From NCBI GenBank assembly GCA_049680295.1, contig JBAUHN010000064.1, positions 1-23,529 of the forward strand: a stretch of DNA of 23,529 nucleotides, written 5' to 3'. Every line of letters begins with the position of its first letter. Position 1 is the stretch's first letter. The notes under the pieces are model-generated. The model was not told the origin of the DNA, ran no database searches, and was given only the letters and a program-made list of their open reading frames with translations. Shown one piece after another: positions 14,898 through 23,446 of the stretch. Source of the DNA: JBAUHN01 sp049680295. GTDB taxonomy: Bacteria; Pseudomonadota; Alphaproteobacteria; Rhodobacterales; Rhodobacteraceae. The translations under genes and the position numbers were made by a program.

Positions 14898-17582
14898 TTA
14901 ACCGCCGCCCAGTGACCACCAGCCTTTGCGCTTGGGTTTGGGTTTTGCGGTGGGCGCTTCGGCCTCAAGCGCAGCAACCGGTTCCGCTGCGGGCGCGGGT
15001 TCTGGCGCAGGTACAGGCGTTGTTTCGACGACTTTGGCCACCTCAGGTAGAGGTTCGATCTGCGCGGCCTCGGCCACTGGTTCGGCGACCTTCTTGGCCG
15101 CTTTTGCCCGTGGTGCGCGACGTGGCTTTGCCGGTTTTTTGTCTGCTGGTGCAGGTTCATCCGACTTGGCCGTTTCAACCGCCGCCGCATCATCCGAGGG
15201 TTTAGGCTTGGCCCGTGACCGGCGCACACGCGGTTTAGGTGCTGTGCCCCCGGCTGTCTCAGTTGCGGCTTCCGCGCTGGCCACCACATCCTCGGACGGC
15301 GCTTGTTCGGCGGCAACTTCTGCCTTGGGCTTGCGCGTCCGAGACCGGCGCTTGGGTTTTTCAGCCTCGGCCTGTTCAGGCTCTGCTTTCGTCTGGGCGT
15401 CTACTGGTGTGGCTTGTTCCGCTTCAGTGACCGCAGCCTCAGACCCGTCAGAATTTTCAGCGTTATCTTGCGGTTGATCGTCCTGATTATTGCCTTTGCC
15501 ACCGCGCCGACGCCGACGCCGACGGCGGCGTTTGGGTTTACCTTCACCGTCGCCATCGCCCTGATCTGGCGCGTCTTGCGACACCTGACCAGGCGCAGTT
15601 GGTGCTTCTTCTGCGTCCTCTTGGGTAGCATCGTCTTCGTCGATCTGGTCCATCAAAGAAGTGTCTACTGACACAACATGCGCCGAGGCTACCGGAACAG
15701 CACGTGTTGCCGTCTTGAATTTTTCAAGACTGAAGTCGGGGCTGATCAGACTTGGATCACCCTCAACCCGTACCGACAAACCATAGCGCAATTCGATCTG
15801 GGCGATGTGTTCGCGTTTTTGGTTGATCAGGAAGTTGGCGATGCCGACCGGCGCGCGCACCAGAACTTCGCGCGACCGTTTGCGGGTGCCTTCCTCTTCG
15901 ATCTGGCGCAGGATCGACAAGGCCAGATTGTCGTCGGACCGGATTAATCCGGTGCCGTGACAGGTCTGACAGGGCTGGGTTGTCGCCTCGATCATACCGG
16001 GGCGCAAACGTTGCCGCGACATTTCCATCAGACCGAATCCGGAAATCCGACCAATCTGAATGCGGGCGCGATCAGTTTTCAGCTTGTCCTTCATCCGCTT
16101 CTCGACAGAAGCGTTGTTTTTACGCTCGTCCATGTCGATAAAGTCGATGACAATCAGACCCGCCAGGTCACGCAAGCGCAATTGGCGCGCGACTTCGTCG
16201 GCGGCCTCAAGGTTTGTCTTGGTCGCTGTCTGCTCAATCGAGCCTTCTTTGGTGGCCCGGCCAGAGTTCACGTCAACCGCCACCAGCGCCTCGGTCACAC
16301 CGATCACGATATAACCGCCCGAGGGTAATTGAACGGTCGGGTTAAACATACCTGCCAAATAGCCTTCGACTTGATAGCGCGCGAAAAGCGGCAGGCCTTC
16401 TGAATAGAGCTTCACGTTCTTGGCATGGCTTGGCATGATCATTTTCATGAAATCTTTGGCGATGCGGTAGCCGCGTTCGCCTTCGACAAACACTTCGTCA
16501 ATCTCGCGATTATAGAGATCACGGATCGAGCGTTTGATCAGATCGCCCTCTTCGTAGATCTTGGCGGGCGCGATAGATTTCAACGTCAATTCGCGGATTT
16601 GTTCCCACAGACGTTGCAGATATTCGTAATCGCGTTTGATTTCCGCCTTGGTGCGTTTGGCGCCTGCCGTGCGTACAATCAACCCCGCCCCTTGCGGCAC
16701 TTCGATTTCCTGAGCGATTTCTTTGAGCTTTTTGCGGTCGACAGCATTGGTGATTTTGCGTGAAATCCCGCCACCGCGCGCGGTGTTCGGCATCAAGACA
16801 CAATAGCGACCAGCCAGCGACAAATAGGTCGTCAGAGCGGCCCCTTTGTTGCCGCGTTCTTCTTTGACCACCTGCACCAGCAAAATCTGGCGAACTTTGA
16901 CAACTTCCTGAATTTTATAGCGCCGGGGGCGTGGTTTGCGCGCCGGGCGAATGTCTTCGGCGTCATCTTCTTCCGCGACAGATTCGATACTGTCATCTTT
17001 GGCCGCGGCATCTATTTTCTTTGGGTCATCATCGTCGTGCGCGTCATCAACCGGTTCTTCGACCGGCGTTTCAGCCACCCGTTCCATCGGCGATGTGCCC
17101 TCTTCGGTGTCGGTCGCATCTTCGTCCAGATCGACAGTTTCCATACCGGAAATTTGGTCTGTGTCGACTTCTTTGCTGGCAGTTGCGTCCTCGGACACAG
17201 TGTCTTCGGCTTTGGGTTTACCACGGCTGCGCGACCGGGATCGCGAACGTTTTGGTTTTTCCTCGTCTTCATCCTTGGCGCGCTGCGCCTCGGCATAGGC
17301 CCGTTCTTCCTCCATCAGCGCCTGACGGTCAGCCACTGGGATTTGATAATAGTCCGGATGGATTTCAGAAAAAGCAAGGAACCCATGTCGGTTCCCACCG
17401 TAGTCTACAAAAGCGGCCTGCAGTGACGGTTCAACCCGTGTAACTTTGGCTAGGTAGATATTGCCAGCAAGCTGGCGTCTGTTTTCAGATTCAAAGTCAA
17501 ATTCCTCAACTTTGTTTCCGTCCACCACAACCACGCGCGTTTCTTCCGCGTGGGTGGCATCGATAAGCATTTTTTTAGGCAT
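14898..17582 (-). CDS. rne: ribonuclease E
   Basis: RNase E is the main mRNA-turnover and rRNA/tRNA-processing endonuclease. The product is 894 residues. The S1 domain starts near 38 (NIYLAKVTRVEPSLQAAFVDY) and is interrupted by an acidic, Ser/Arg-rich insertion (about 97-220) before RRYKIQEVVKVRQILLVQVV. The catalytic DNase-I-like region has Asp437 (VAVDVNSG) and Asp480 (IVIDFIDMDER). The Zn-link Cys pair is Cys538/Cys541 (QPCQTCHGTG). From about 650 the C-terminus is disordered, with an Arg tract (KRRRRRRRRRRGGKG) and Ala/Lys/Pro-rich repeats, the usual RNA- and partner-binding scaffold. I placed the start at 17582, where MPKKMLIDATHAEETRVVVV opens the conserved domain. An upstream ATG at 17747 would add unconserved residues. 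Confidence 0.95.
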   Translation of the reverse strand: MPKKMLIDATHAEETRVVVVDGNKVEEFDFESENRRQLAGNIYLAKVTRVEPSLQAAFVDYGGNRHGFLAFSEIHPDYYQIPVADRQALMEEERAYAEAQRAKDEDEEKPKRSRSRSRSRGKPKAEDTVSEDATASKEVDTDQISGMETVDLDEDATDTEEGTSPMERVAETPVEEPVDDAHDDDDPKKIDAAAKDDSIESVAEEDDAEDIRPARKPRPRRYKIQEVVKVRQILLVQVVKEERGNKGAALTTYLSLAGRYCVLMPNTARGGGISRKITNAVDRKKLKEIAQEIEVPQGAGLIVRTAGAKRTKAEIKRDYEYLQRLWEQIRELTLKSIAPAKIYEEGDLIKRSIRDLYNREIDEVFVEGERGYRIAKDFMKMIMPSHAKNVKLYSEGLPLFARYQVEGYLAGMFNPTVQLPSGGYIVIGVTEALVAVDVNSGRATKEGSIEQTATKTNLEAADEVARQLRLRDLAGLIVIDFIDMDERKNNASVEKRMKDKLKTDRARIQIGRISGFGLMEMSRQRLRPGMIEATTQPCQTCHGTGLIRSDDNLALSILRQIEEEGTRKRSREVLVRAPVGIANFLINQKREHIAQIELRYGLSVRVEGDPSLISPDFSLEKFKTATRAVPVASAHVVSVDTSLMDQIDEDDATQEDAEEAPTAPGQVSQDAPDQGDGDGEGKPKRRRRRRRRRGGKGNNQDDQPQDNAENSDGSEAAVTEAEQATPVDAQTKAEPEQAEAEKPKRRSRTRKPKAEVAAEQAPSEDVVASAEAATETAGGTAPKPRVRRSRAKPKPSDDAAAVETAKSDEPAPADKKPAKPRRAPRAKAAKKVAEPVAEAAQIEPLPEVAKVVETTPVPAPEPAPAAEPVAALEAEAPTAKPKPKRKGWWSLGGG

Positions 17583-18097
17583 GAATCCAATTTGCACAGC
17601 CGCGACCCTAACGCACCCGGGGGCGCGTTCGAATGCGGGGTATGTCTTGTCAGGGCGATTTGTGACATACGCGCTTGCCGGCCCGGTGGGCCGTTGGCTA
17701 ATCTGCTCAATGCAACTGCGCGCGTCATCGCGTTTCTTCTCCGACACGTGTGCCTAAGGGCTGCCACGCATCCATTTTTATACTGCAGCCCGTCCGACTT
17801 GTGGCCGGACGTCCTGTCAGCGGTTCTTTGGCCGTTACCGGCCCAATCGGTCTGCAACGCAGGCAAGTTCGTAATTGCCTGTAACCCGGTGCAGCGAAAC
17901 TCATCCGAAAGGCGCAAAGGACGCCAACCAGCGTCCAGCCTTTCATCTGCTAGATAAAGCTACCTTGCGACAAAAGACAATGGCCAATCTGCATACAGAT
18001 CAATTAGAAATCCTAGACGGTAAAGAAAAATCACCAAATCTCAATGTGTTGCAATCGCACACGCATAGCGAGAAATTGTCAAAGGTCGATCTTGTGT
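17583..18097. other. gene-free leader region between dctD and rne
   Basis: About 515 bases without a supported gene; short frames on both strands look random. On the minus strand a TATAAA -10-like box (17777-17782) would start rne transcripts near 17770, leaving a leader of about 190 nt, but its -35 is poor. Local hairpins include GTCCG/CGGAC near 17792-17810, GGCCG/CGGCC near 17831-17844 and a 6-bp GGACGC/GCGTCC stem (17919-17936) that could end dctD transcripts. In E. coli a long rne leader mediates autoregulation by RNase E; a similar role here is inference. Confidence 0.5.
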
Positions 18098-19432
18098 CTA
18101 AAGATAGTCGGACCGTTGCAGCGTATATTTGGCCATTTTTTCATTCAATGTACGGCGTGGCAGGCACAGCTCGTCCATCACACTGGCGATTGAGCCTTTG
18201 TGCCGACGCATCGTGTTGTCAATCAGCATCCGCTCAAAGGCTTCGACATATTCCTTTAACGGTTTACCTTCGGTGGTCATCACCGGCTGCATCTCATCAT
18301 GATCGCTCATCAATAGGGACGCAATCGTACCGGAACCGCGCCGCGATTGCAGCACTGCGCGTTCAGCGACGTTGATCAACTGGCGCACGTTTCCGGGCCA
18401 GGGGGCCTGCAAAAGCTGTGCAGCCTCTTGCGCGCTGACCTTGGGCGCGTCACAGCCATATTCGTCCGAGAACTGTTCAGACAGACGCGTAAACAGCGTC
18501 AGAATATCTTCGCCACGCTGACGCAATGGCGGTACGGTGATGCGCAAAGCTGCCAGACGGTAGAACAAATCCGACCGCAGGGCATCCTCGGATGTGCGAC
18601 CGGCTTCTTGCAGGTTGGAAATCGCAACGATGCGGGTTTCTGCTGGCGTGCCCTGTTCGTTGATCACGCTCAGCAATCGCGCTTGCAGGGTTTCCGACAA
18701 AGCTTCGATGTCTTCCAGCACCAACGTGCCGCCACGGGCCTCTTCGATGGCAGGCAATTGGCCGTCTTCGGGCATCATCGGGCCAAACAGCCGTTTGGTC
18801 AGCGCTTCTTCTTCAAAGGCGCCACAGCTGATCAAAACAAATTTCTTACCCGCACGGCTGCCAACCGCATGCAAGGCGTGGGCGACCAAAGTTTTCCCGG
18901 TGCCGGTTTCGCCGTCGATCAGAACATGGCCATCCGCCTGCCCCAAATCCAGGATATCCTCGCGCAGACGTTCCATCACCGGGCTTTGACCGATCAGCTT
19001 TTTCATCAACTGACCGCCGTCCGACAATTCCCGGCGCAGCGCACGGTTGTCCATCACCAACCTCCGCGCACCGGTGGCTTTCTTGGCCAGTTCCGACATC
19101 CGGTCGGGGTTGAACGGTTTTTCCAGAAAATCAAAGGCGCCAACACGCATCGCTTCCACGGCCATCGGCACATCGCCGTGACCGGTGATCATGATCACCG
19201 GCAAAGCGCTGTCATTGCCCATCAGTTTTTTTAGAAACTGCATCCCGTCCATGCCCGGCATTTTGATATCCGAGATTACGATACCGGGGTATTCCGGGCC
19301 CAACACTTTCAGCGCATCTTCGGCGCTGGCAAAGGTTTCGGTGTCATATCCTGACAAAGCCAACCACTGGCTGATGGATTGCCGCATATCCTGCTCGTCG
19401 TCGACGATCGCGATTTTCATTGCTTGTGCCAT
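18098..19432 (-). CDS. dctD: DctD-type response regulator lacking the GAFTGA loop
   Basis: The 444-residue product has three parts. A receiver domain covers 5-120, with acidic pocket Asp11/Asp12, phospho-acceptor Asp55 (VISDIKMPG) and Lys105. An AAA+ domain covers about 145-375. A Fis-type helix-turn-helix is near 414-437. Walker A is GETGTGKT (174-181), and WPGNVRQL is present. The sigma54-contact motif GAFTGA is missing: after LFG (215-217) the loop reads PMMPEDGQLPAIEEAR and is shorter than usual. Walker B reads LVLEDI instead of LFLDEI. It probably does not activate sigma54-RNA polymerase in the normal way. It follows dctB by 3 nt and is its partner. The name is by domain layout and pairing; NtrC-like alternatives remain. 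Confidence 0.85.
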   Translation of the reverse strand: MAQAMKIAIVDDEQDMRQSISQWLALSGYDTETFASAEDALKVLGPEYPGIVISDIKMPGMDGMQFLKKLMGNDSALPVIMITGHGDVPMAVEAMRVGAFDFLEKPFNPDRMSELAKKATGARRLVMDNRALRRELSDGGQLMKKLIGQSPVMERLREDILDLGQADGHVLIDGETGTGKTLVAHALHAVGSRAGKKFVLISCGAFEEEALTKRLFGPMMPEDGQLPAIEEARGGTLVLEDIEALSETLQARLLSVINEQGTPAETRIVAISNLQEAGRTSEDALRSDLFYRLAALRITVPPLRQRGEDILTLFTRLSEQFSDEYGCDAPKVSAQEAAQLLQAPWPGNVRQLINVAERAVLQSRRGSGTIASLLMSDHDEMQPVMTTEGKPLKEYVEAFERMLIDNTMRRHKGSIASVMDELCLPRRTLNEKMAKYTLQRSDYL

Positions 19433-19435
19433 TGT

Positions 19436-21196
19436 TTACTCCGCCGCTTCTGTGCGTTGATCGCTGTCTAATATTGGCAGCTGTACTTCGAATACTGCGC
19501 CGCCGCCTTGCCCGTTGCGCGCCGTTAAGCGCCCCCCAAGGTCGTTTACGATACCAGAGGATATTGCAAGGCCCAGCCCGACCCCGTCGCCGGGCTGCTT
19601 GGTGGTATAGAAAGGCTCAAACAGCGCATCCAAATCCTCGATCCCCGGCCCATTGTCACGCACCGTCAGCGTCGCTGTTTCCCCGGCCGTCAGAATGATA
19701 TCCACCTGTGGGCTACGTTCTGATTTGGTGGCATCAAGGGCATTGCGCAAGAGGTTCACCAACACCTGTTCAATCCGCAGCCTGTCGCCCAGAACCAGCA
19801 CCGGTTCATCTGGCAATATCCGAGTGATCTGAACCTGGCGCTGACGCAGCTGCGGCTCCATCATCGACAGGGATGCGGCCAGTGAATCGCCCATATCTAC
19901 GGGGGATAACGCCTCTGCGCCTTTACGGGCATAAGATTTCAGCTGCCTTGTGATCGCCCCCATCCGCTCAATCAAATCGTCGATCCGCCCAAAGGACGAC
20001 AGCGCCTCTTCCATCCGGTTGCGTCCCAGCAAAAGCCGTGCACCCGCGAGGTAGGTTTTCATCGCGGCCAGAGGTTGGTTCAGCTCGTGACTGACGGCGG
20101 CTGACATCTCGCCCAAGGCGGCCAATTTGCTGGATTGTTCGAGGGTTTGTTCGGCGACCGCTAGGGTCTCTTGTACCCGTTTTCGTTCGGCGATTTCTCG
20201 CTGCAACGCCACGTTCAATGCGCGAAGCTCTGCCGATTCGCGCTGGAACAATGCCATGCGCACAGCTGTCCTGCGACTAAGGGCATAAAACGACAATGCC
20301 AAGAGAATCGCAAAGGCCATGATCTCAAGCGCCAGAACCCCGTTCACCCGCTCGCGCACCGACGCGTAAGTGGTGAAGGATGCGATGCGCCAGCCCCGAA
20401 ACGGAATCCGGCCCTCCAGCCGCATCACAGCCTCGCCCCGCAAATAGGCGTCGGGCGGCAAAGTTGTCCAATCCGCCGTCGCCTGCAACGCGCGCTGCAC
20501 AGCGGTTTGCGGCACCTGCCGCGCCAGCGCCTCTTCTTCGGTGCGGCCGCGCCACTTGTTTTCCGTTGTCAGAACGATTGCGCCAGTGCTGTCGGTAACT
20601 ATCACCGCATCCGAAATCCCCGCCCAGGCGCGCTCGAACTTCTGCAAATCTACTTCGACAGCAATCACGCCCAGTAAATCAGACCGGTTTTGTACCCGGC
20701 GGGAATAAAAGAACCGAAAACCACCGCCCGGGCGTTCGATGACAGTGAACACGGTTGCATTTGACCGGATTGCTTCAACAAAATAAGGGTCCGCACGATG
20801 CGAAGCCCCCAACCGGTTACGGTCCGTCGCAGCCACAGTGCGCCCGTCGGTATCCAGCAACATCAAGGATGCCGCGCCAATCTCTTCAACAAAAGAAATA
20901 AGTCGCCGTGTCGACTGCGAATAATCACTTGATTCCAACGCGCTGATCAGCGTCGCATCCCGCGCCAAAAGTTGTGGCACAATGCCATTTTGCCGCAATT
21001 CGGACAGCAGATTGCCGCCATAAAGCGCCAACCGCAGTTCCGCTCGATTGCGGGTGCTTTCGGTAAACCTGTCCGTCAACAAACGATTGGTGACAGAAAT
21101 CGTGACGACAGCCAAAGCCAGCAGAACGATCAGCAAAAAACGCACGCGCCAGCTGATCGTCAGAGGCTTTCGCTCATCTGTTGGGGGTGTCTCCAT
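19436..21196 (-). CDS. dctB: DctB-type sensor histidine kinase
   Basis: The 586-residue product is a membrane sensor with two helices, about 18-36 and 287-305. The periplasmic part between them has the double-Cache layout of DctB (MLLDTDGRTVAATDRNRLG, DPYFVEAI, VIAVEVDL). A coiled coil follows (about 315-352), then the H-box SHELNQPLAAMK with phospho-acceptor His370, and an HATPase domain with NLLRNALDA, DNGPGIE and GVGLGLAIS. DctB senses C4-dicarboxylates and phosphorylates DctD. No dctPQM or dctA transporter gene is in the window, so the ligand is inferred by similarity. The gene is 36 nt after purQ and may share its transcript. Confidence 0.9.
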   Translation of the reverse strand: METPPTDERKPLTISWRVRFLLIVLLALAVVTISVTNRLLTDRFTESTRNRAELRLALYGGNLLSELRQNGIVPQLLARDATLISALESSDYSQSTRRLISFVEEIGAASLMLLDTDGRTVAATDRNRLGASHRADPYFVEAIRSNATVFTVIERPGGGFRFFYSRRVQNRSDLLGVIAVEVDLQKFERAWAGISDAVIVTDSTGAIVLTTENKWRGRTEEEALARQVPQTAVQRALQATADWTTLPPDAYLRGEAVMRLEGRIPFRGWRIASFTTYASVRERVNGVLALEIMAFAILLALSFYALSRRTAVRMALFQRESAELRALNVALQREIAERKRVQETLAVAEQTLEQSSKLAALGEMSAAVSHELNQPLAAMKTYLAGARLLLGRNRMEEALSSFGRIDDLIERMGAITRQLKSYARKGAEALSPVDMGDSLAASLSMMEPQLRQRQVQITRILPDEPVLVLGDRLRIEQVLVNLLRNALDATKSERSPQVDIILTAGETATLTVRDNGPGIEDLDALFEPFYTTKQPGDGVGLGLAISSGIVNDLGGRLTARNGQGGGAVFEVQLPILDSDQRTEAAE

Positions 21197-21232
21197 AACA
21201 TAACTCTACGCGCCTGTGCCGCGACGCTCAAG

Positions 21233-21901
21233 TCATGCTGTAACCAAAGCCGACGCCAATGCGCGAAACAGCGCCGTTCCATCGACGCCGCCATGCCCGG
21301 CATCTACCGCCCGTTCAGGATGCGGCATCATGCCAAGAACCCGGCGGTTATCAGACAGAATGCCGGCAATATCCGCGCGCGCGCCATTTGGATTATCGGT
21401 ATAGGTAAAGGCGACCCGGCCTGCGCCCTGCAACAGATCTATTGTCGCATCGTCTGCTACATAGTTGCCGTCATGATGCGCGATCGGGATTTGAACAACA
21501 TCGCCTGCGTTATAGCAAGATGTATAGTCACTGGCCGATGTTTCCACCTTCAGCCCGACAGTCTTGCAAATGTATTTCAACCCCGCATTGCGCAAAAGTG
21601 CGCCGGGCAACAATCCGGTCTCCGTCAGAATCTGGAACCCGTTACAAATCCCCAGGACATAGCCACCGCGCTCCGCATGTCGCGCCACGGACTTGCAGAT
21701 CGGAGAATTGGCAGCAATCGCCCCGCAACGCAGATAATCGCCAAATGAAAATCCACCCGGCACGCCAATGACATCAACACCATTCGGCAAATCGGTATCC
21801 TTGTGCCAGACCTTTGACACTTTGGCCCCGGCCGCCTCAAATGCGACAGCCAGATCGCGGTCACAGTTTGATCCGGGAAAGACAACGACGGCTGCGTGCA
21901 T
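21233..21901 (-). CDS. purQ: phosphoribosylformylglycinamidine synthase subunit PurQ
   Basis: PurQ is the glutaminase subunit of the FGAM synthase complex (with PurL and PurS), making ammonia from glutamine in step four of purine synthesis. The product is 222 residues. The class I amidotransferase triad is Cys86 (LGICNGFQ), His194 and Glu196 (MMPHPERAV). The N-terminus AVVVFPGSNCDRDLA is typical. The start is ATG 21901, overlapping the purS stop by one base (TGATG); the TTG just upstream is not needed. purL is not in the window. Confidence 0.96.
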   Translation of the reverse strand: MHAAVVVFPGSNCDRDLAVAFEAAGAKVSKVWHKDTDLPNGVDVIGVPGGFSFGDYLRCGAIAANSPICKSVARHAERGGYVLGICNGFQILTETGLLPGALLRNAGLKYICKTVGLKVETSASDYTSCYNAGDVVQIPIAHHDGNYVADDATIDLLQGAGRVAFTYTDNPNGARADIAGILSDNRRVLGMMPHPERAVDAGHGGVDGTALFRALASALVTA

Positions 21902-22131
21902 CAAAGGGTCTCCACGCTATAGGATTCGATCACGGTGTTGGCCAACAGCTTTTCGCACATCGCGGTCACATCCGCTTCGGTCATACCCTCTGCCAGGTCC
22001 AGTTCAATCACCTTGCCCTGGCGCACAGAATTCACCCCTTCAAAGCCCATCGCCCCAAGGGCATGGCGCACCGCTTCGCCTTGTGGATCAAGAACACCGC
22101 TTTTCAGCATCACATGCACCCGTGCCTTCAT
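21901..22131 (-). CDS. purS: phosphoribosylformylglycinamidine synthase subunit PurS
   Basis: The 76-residue product is the small structural subunit that holds PurL and PurQ together in the bacterial FGAM synthase. It has the family pattern MKARVHVMLKSGVLDPQGEA, then GFEGVNSVRQGKVIELDL. A strong GGAAGGTGG ribosome binding site lies upstream. It overlaps purQ by one base and follows purC by 52 nt. Confidence 0.96.
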   Translation of the reverse strand: MKARVHVMLKSGVLDPQGEAVRHALGAMGFEGVNSVRQGKVIELDLAEGMTEADVTAMCEKLLANTVIESYSVETL

Positions 22132-22183
22132 TGCGCCACCTTCCGCTTCATTGTTCTGAAAATATGCATTCCCCGGCCCGCCG

Positions 22184-22945
22184 CTAATTGATCAACGTTG
22201 GCTTCGTGATCGGTGTCGATGTCTTGGGCATCACCCCCAAACGCCGCGCCACTTCGGTATAGGCATCCGCCAGATCACCCAAATCACGCCGGAAAACATC
22301 CTTGTCCAGCTTGCGACCGGTTTCCATATCCCACAAACGGCAACTGTCGGGGCTGATCTCATCTGCCACGATCAACCGCTGGAAATCGCCGTCATAGACC
22401 CGGCCCACTTCGATTTTGAAATCAACCAGCTTGATGCCCACCGCCATCATCACACCGGACAGGAAATCATTGACCCGCAATGCCAGGCTCAGCATGTCTT
22501 CCATGTCTTGCTGACTGGCCCAGCCAAAAGCGGCGATATGCTCTTCGGTCACCAAAGGATCACCCAAAGAATCGTCTTTGTAGCAATATTCAACGATCGG
22601 TCGCGGCAGTTGTGTGCCCTCTTCGATGCCCAGTCGCGTCGACATGGTCCCGGCGGCATAGTTGCGCACGATAATTTCAAGCGGCACAATCTCGACACTG
22701 CGCACCAGCTGTTCGCGCATGTTCAGACGTTTGATAAAATGCGTCGGCACACCAATTTGGTTCAATCCGGTCATGAAATACTCAGACAACCGGTTGTTGA
22801 GCACACCTTTACCTTCGATCACGTCCTTTTTCTGTGCATTGAAGGCCGTGGCGTCATCTTTGAAATACTGGATGATCGTCCCGGGTTCCGTGCCTTCATA
22901 CAGAATTTTGGCTTTGCCTTCGTAGATTTTCTTGCGCCGGGCCAA
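22184..22945 (-). CDS. purC: SAICAR synthetase
   Basis: PurC joins CAIR and aspartate with ATP to make SAICAR in purine synthesis. The product is 253 residues. Family signatures are RRKKIYEGKAKILYEG (3-18), the FKDDATAFNAQKK nucleotide-binding region, LEIIVRNYAAGT and LVDFKIEVG, then ADEISPDSCRLWD. The start codon is TTG at 22945. AAGGA lies 8 nt before it and the protein begins at the position normal for the family, so TTG is well supported. It leads the purC-purS-purQ unit. A good promoter and a hairpin lie upstream on the minus strand. Confidence 0.96.
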   Translation of the reverse strand: MARRKKIYEGKAKILYEGTEPGTIIQYFKDDATAFNAQKKDVIEGKGVLNNRLSEYFMTGLNQIGVPTHFIKRLNMREQLVRSVEIVPLEIIVRNYAAGTMSTRLGIEEGTQLPRPIVEYCYKDDSLGDPLVTEEHIAAFGWASQQDMEDMLSLALRVNDFLSGVMMAVGIKLVDFKIEVGRVYDGDFQRLIVADEISPDSCRLWDMETGRKLDKDVFRRDLGDLADAYTEVARRLGVMPKTSTPITKPTLIN

Positions 22946-22968
22946 CTTGCGTCCTTTCGCCTGTCAAA

Positions 22969-22984
22969 GGCGGAGAAATCCGCC
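22969..22984 (-). promoter_or_regulatory. purC: hairpin in the purC leader
   Basis: GGCGGA/TCCGCC form a perfect 6-bp stem with a 4-nt loop. It lies inside the short predicted purC leader, about 10 nt before the ribosome binding site, where it could affect initiation. Its function is unproven. Confidence 0.4.
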
Positions 22985-22997
22985 GCCATTTGTCGCG

Positions 22998-23026
22998 TTC
23001 ATAGTGCAAGCCATGATAGGCTGCAA
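22998..23026 (-). promoter_or_regulatory. purC: candidate purC promoter
   Basis: On the minus strand TTGCAG (23026-23021) and TATGAA (23003-22998) have exactly 17 nt between them. Transcription would start near 22991, giving a leader of about 45 nt to the TTG start. Confidence 0.55.
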
Positions 23027-23027
23027 G

Positions 23028-23053
23028 CAGGCGCGATGCGCCTTGCGCGCCTG
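23028..23053. repeat. strong inverted repeat between divergent promoters
   Basis: CAGGCGCG (23028-23035) and CGCGCCTG (23046-23053) form a perfect 8-bp GC stem with a 10-nt loop. It lies just outside the purC -35 and before the promoter of the zeta-inhibitor gene. Possible roles are an operator or an insulating structure. Confidence 0.5.
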
Positions 23054-23069
23054 TCCGTTGCCTCTTGTC

Positions 23070-23098
23070 TTGCACGCCCATTGGCCACATATCATACT
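23070..23098 (+). promoter_or_regulatory. candidate promoter of the ATPase inhibitor gene
   Basis: TTGCAC (23070-23075) and CATACT (23093-23098) are separated by 17 nt and lie 32 nt before the ATG at 23131. Confidence 0.5.
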
Positions 23099-23130
23099 CA
23101 ACGCAATTCATCGCAACCGGAGACACACCA

Positions 23131-23445
23131 ATGACAACCTTTAATGATCGCGAAAACGCCTTTGAAAACAAATTCGCCCACGACGCGGACATGCAGTTCA
23201 AGGCCGAAGCGCGGCGCAACAAATTGCTGGGCCTTTGGGCCGCCGATTTGATGGGCAAATCCGGCGATGATGCGGCCAATTACGCCAAAGAGGTCATCAA
23301 GGCCGATTTCGAAGAACCGGGCGACGAAGATGTTTACCGCAAAGTCTCGGGCGATTTGGGCGATAAAGCCGACGAGGCCACGATCCGCAACCAAATGAAA
23401 TCCCTGATGGCCGAAGCCAAGGCGCAGCTTTTGTCTGAAATCTGA
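23131..23445 (+). CDS. F1F0-ATPase inhibitor zeta subunit (DUF1476)
   Basis: The 104-residue, mostly helical protein belongs to DUF1476, described in Paracoccus denitrificans as the zeta subunit that inhibits the F1 ATPase by inserting its N-terminus. Conserved parts are TFNDRENAFENKFAHDADMQ (3-22) and RRNKLLGLWAADLMGK (28-43). I chose the ATG at 23131 because CGGAG lies upstream and the family N-terminus begins there; an ATG at 23065 would add unrelated residues. It is divergent from purC. Only the N-terminus of Paracoccus-type zeta has a proven inhibitory role, so activity here is by homology. Confidence 0.93.
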   Translation: MTTFNDRENAFENKFAHDADMQFKAEARRNKLLGLWAADLMGKSGDDAANYAKEVIKADFEEPGDEDVYRKVSGDLGDKADEATIRNQMKSLMAEAKAQLLSEI

Positions 23446-23446
23446 T

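Noticed and set aside
17980..18168. Possible short plus-strand gene (begins MANLHTDQLEILDGKEK) in the rne/dctD gap
   Set aside because: It runs into the dctD coding region, has no ribosome binding site and matches nothing I recognise.
18347..19234. 295-codon plus-strand frame opposite dctD
   Set aside because: Shadow frame, rich in Gln, His and Arg without domain features.
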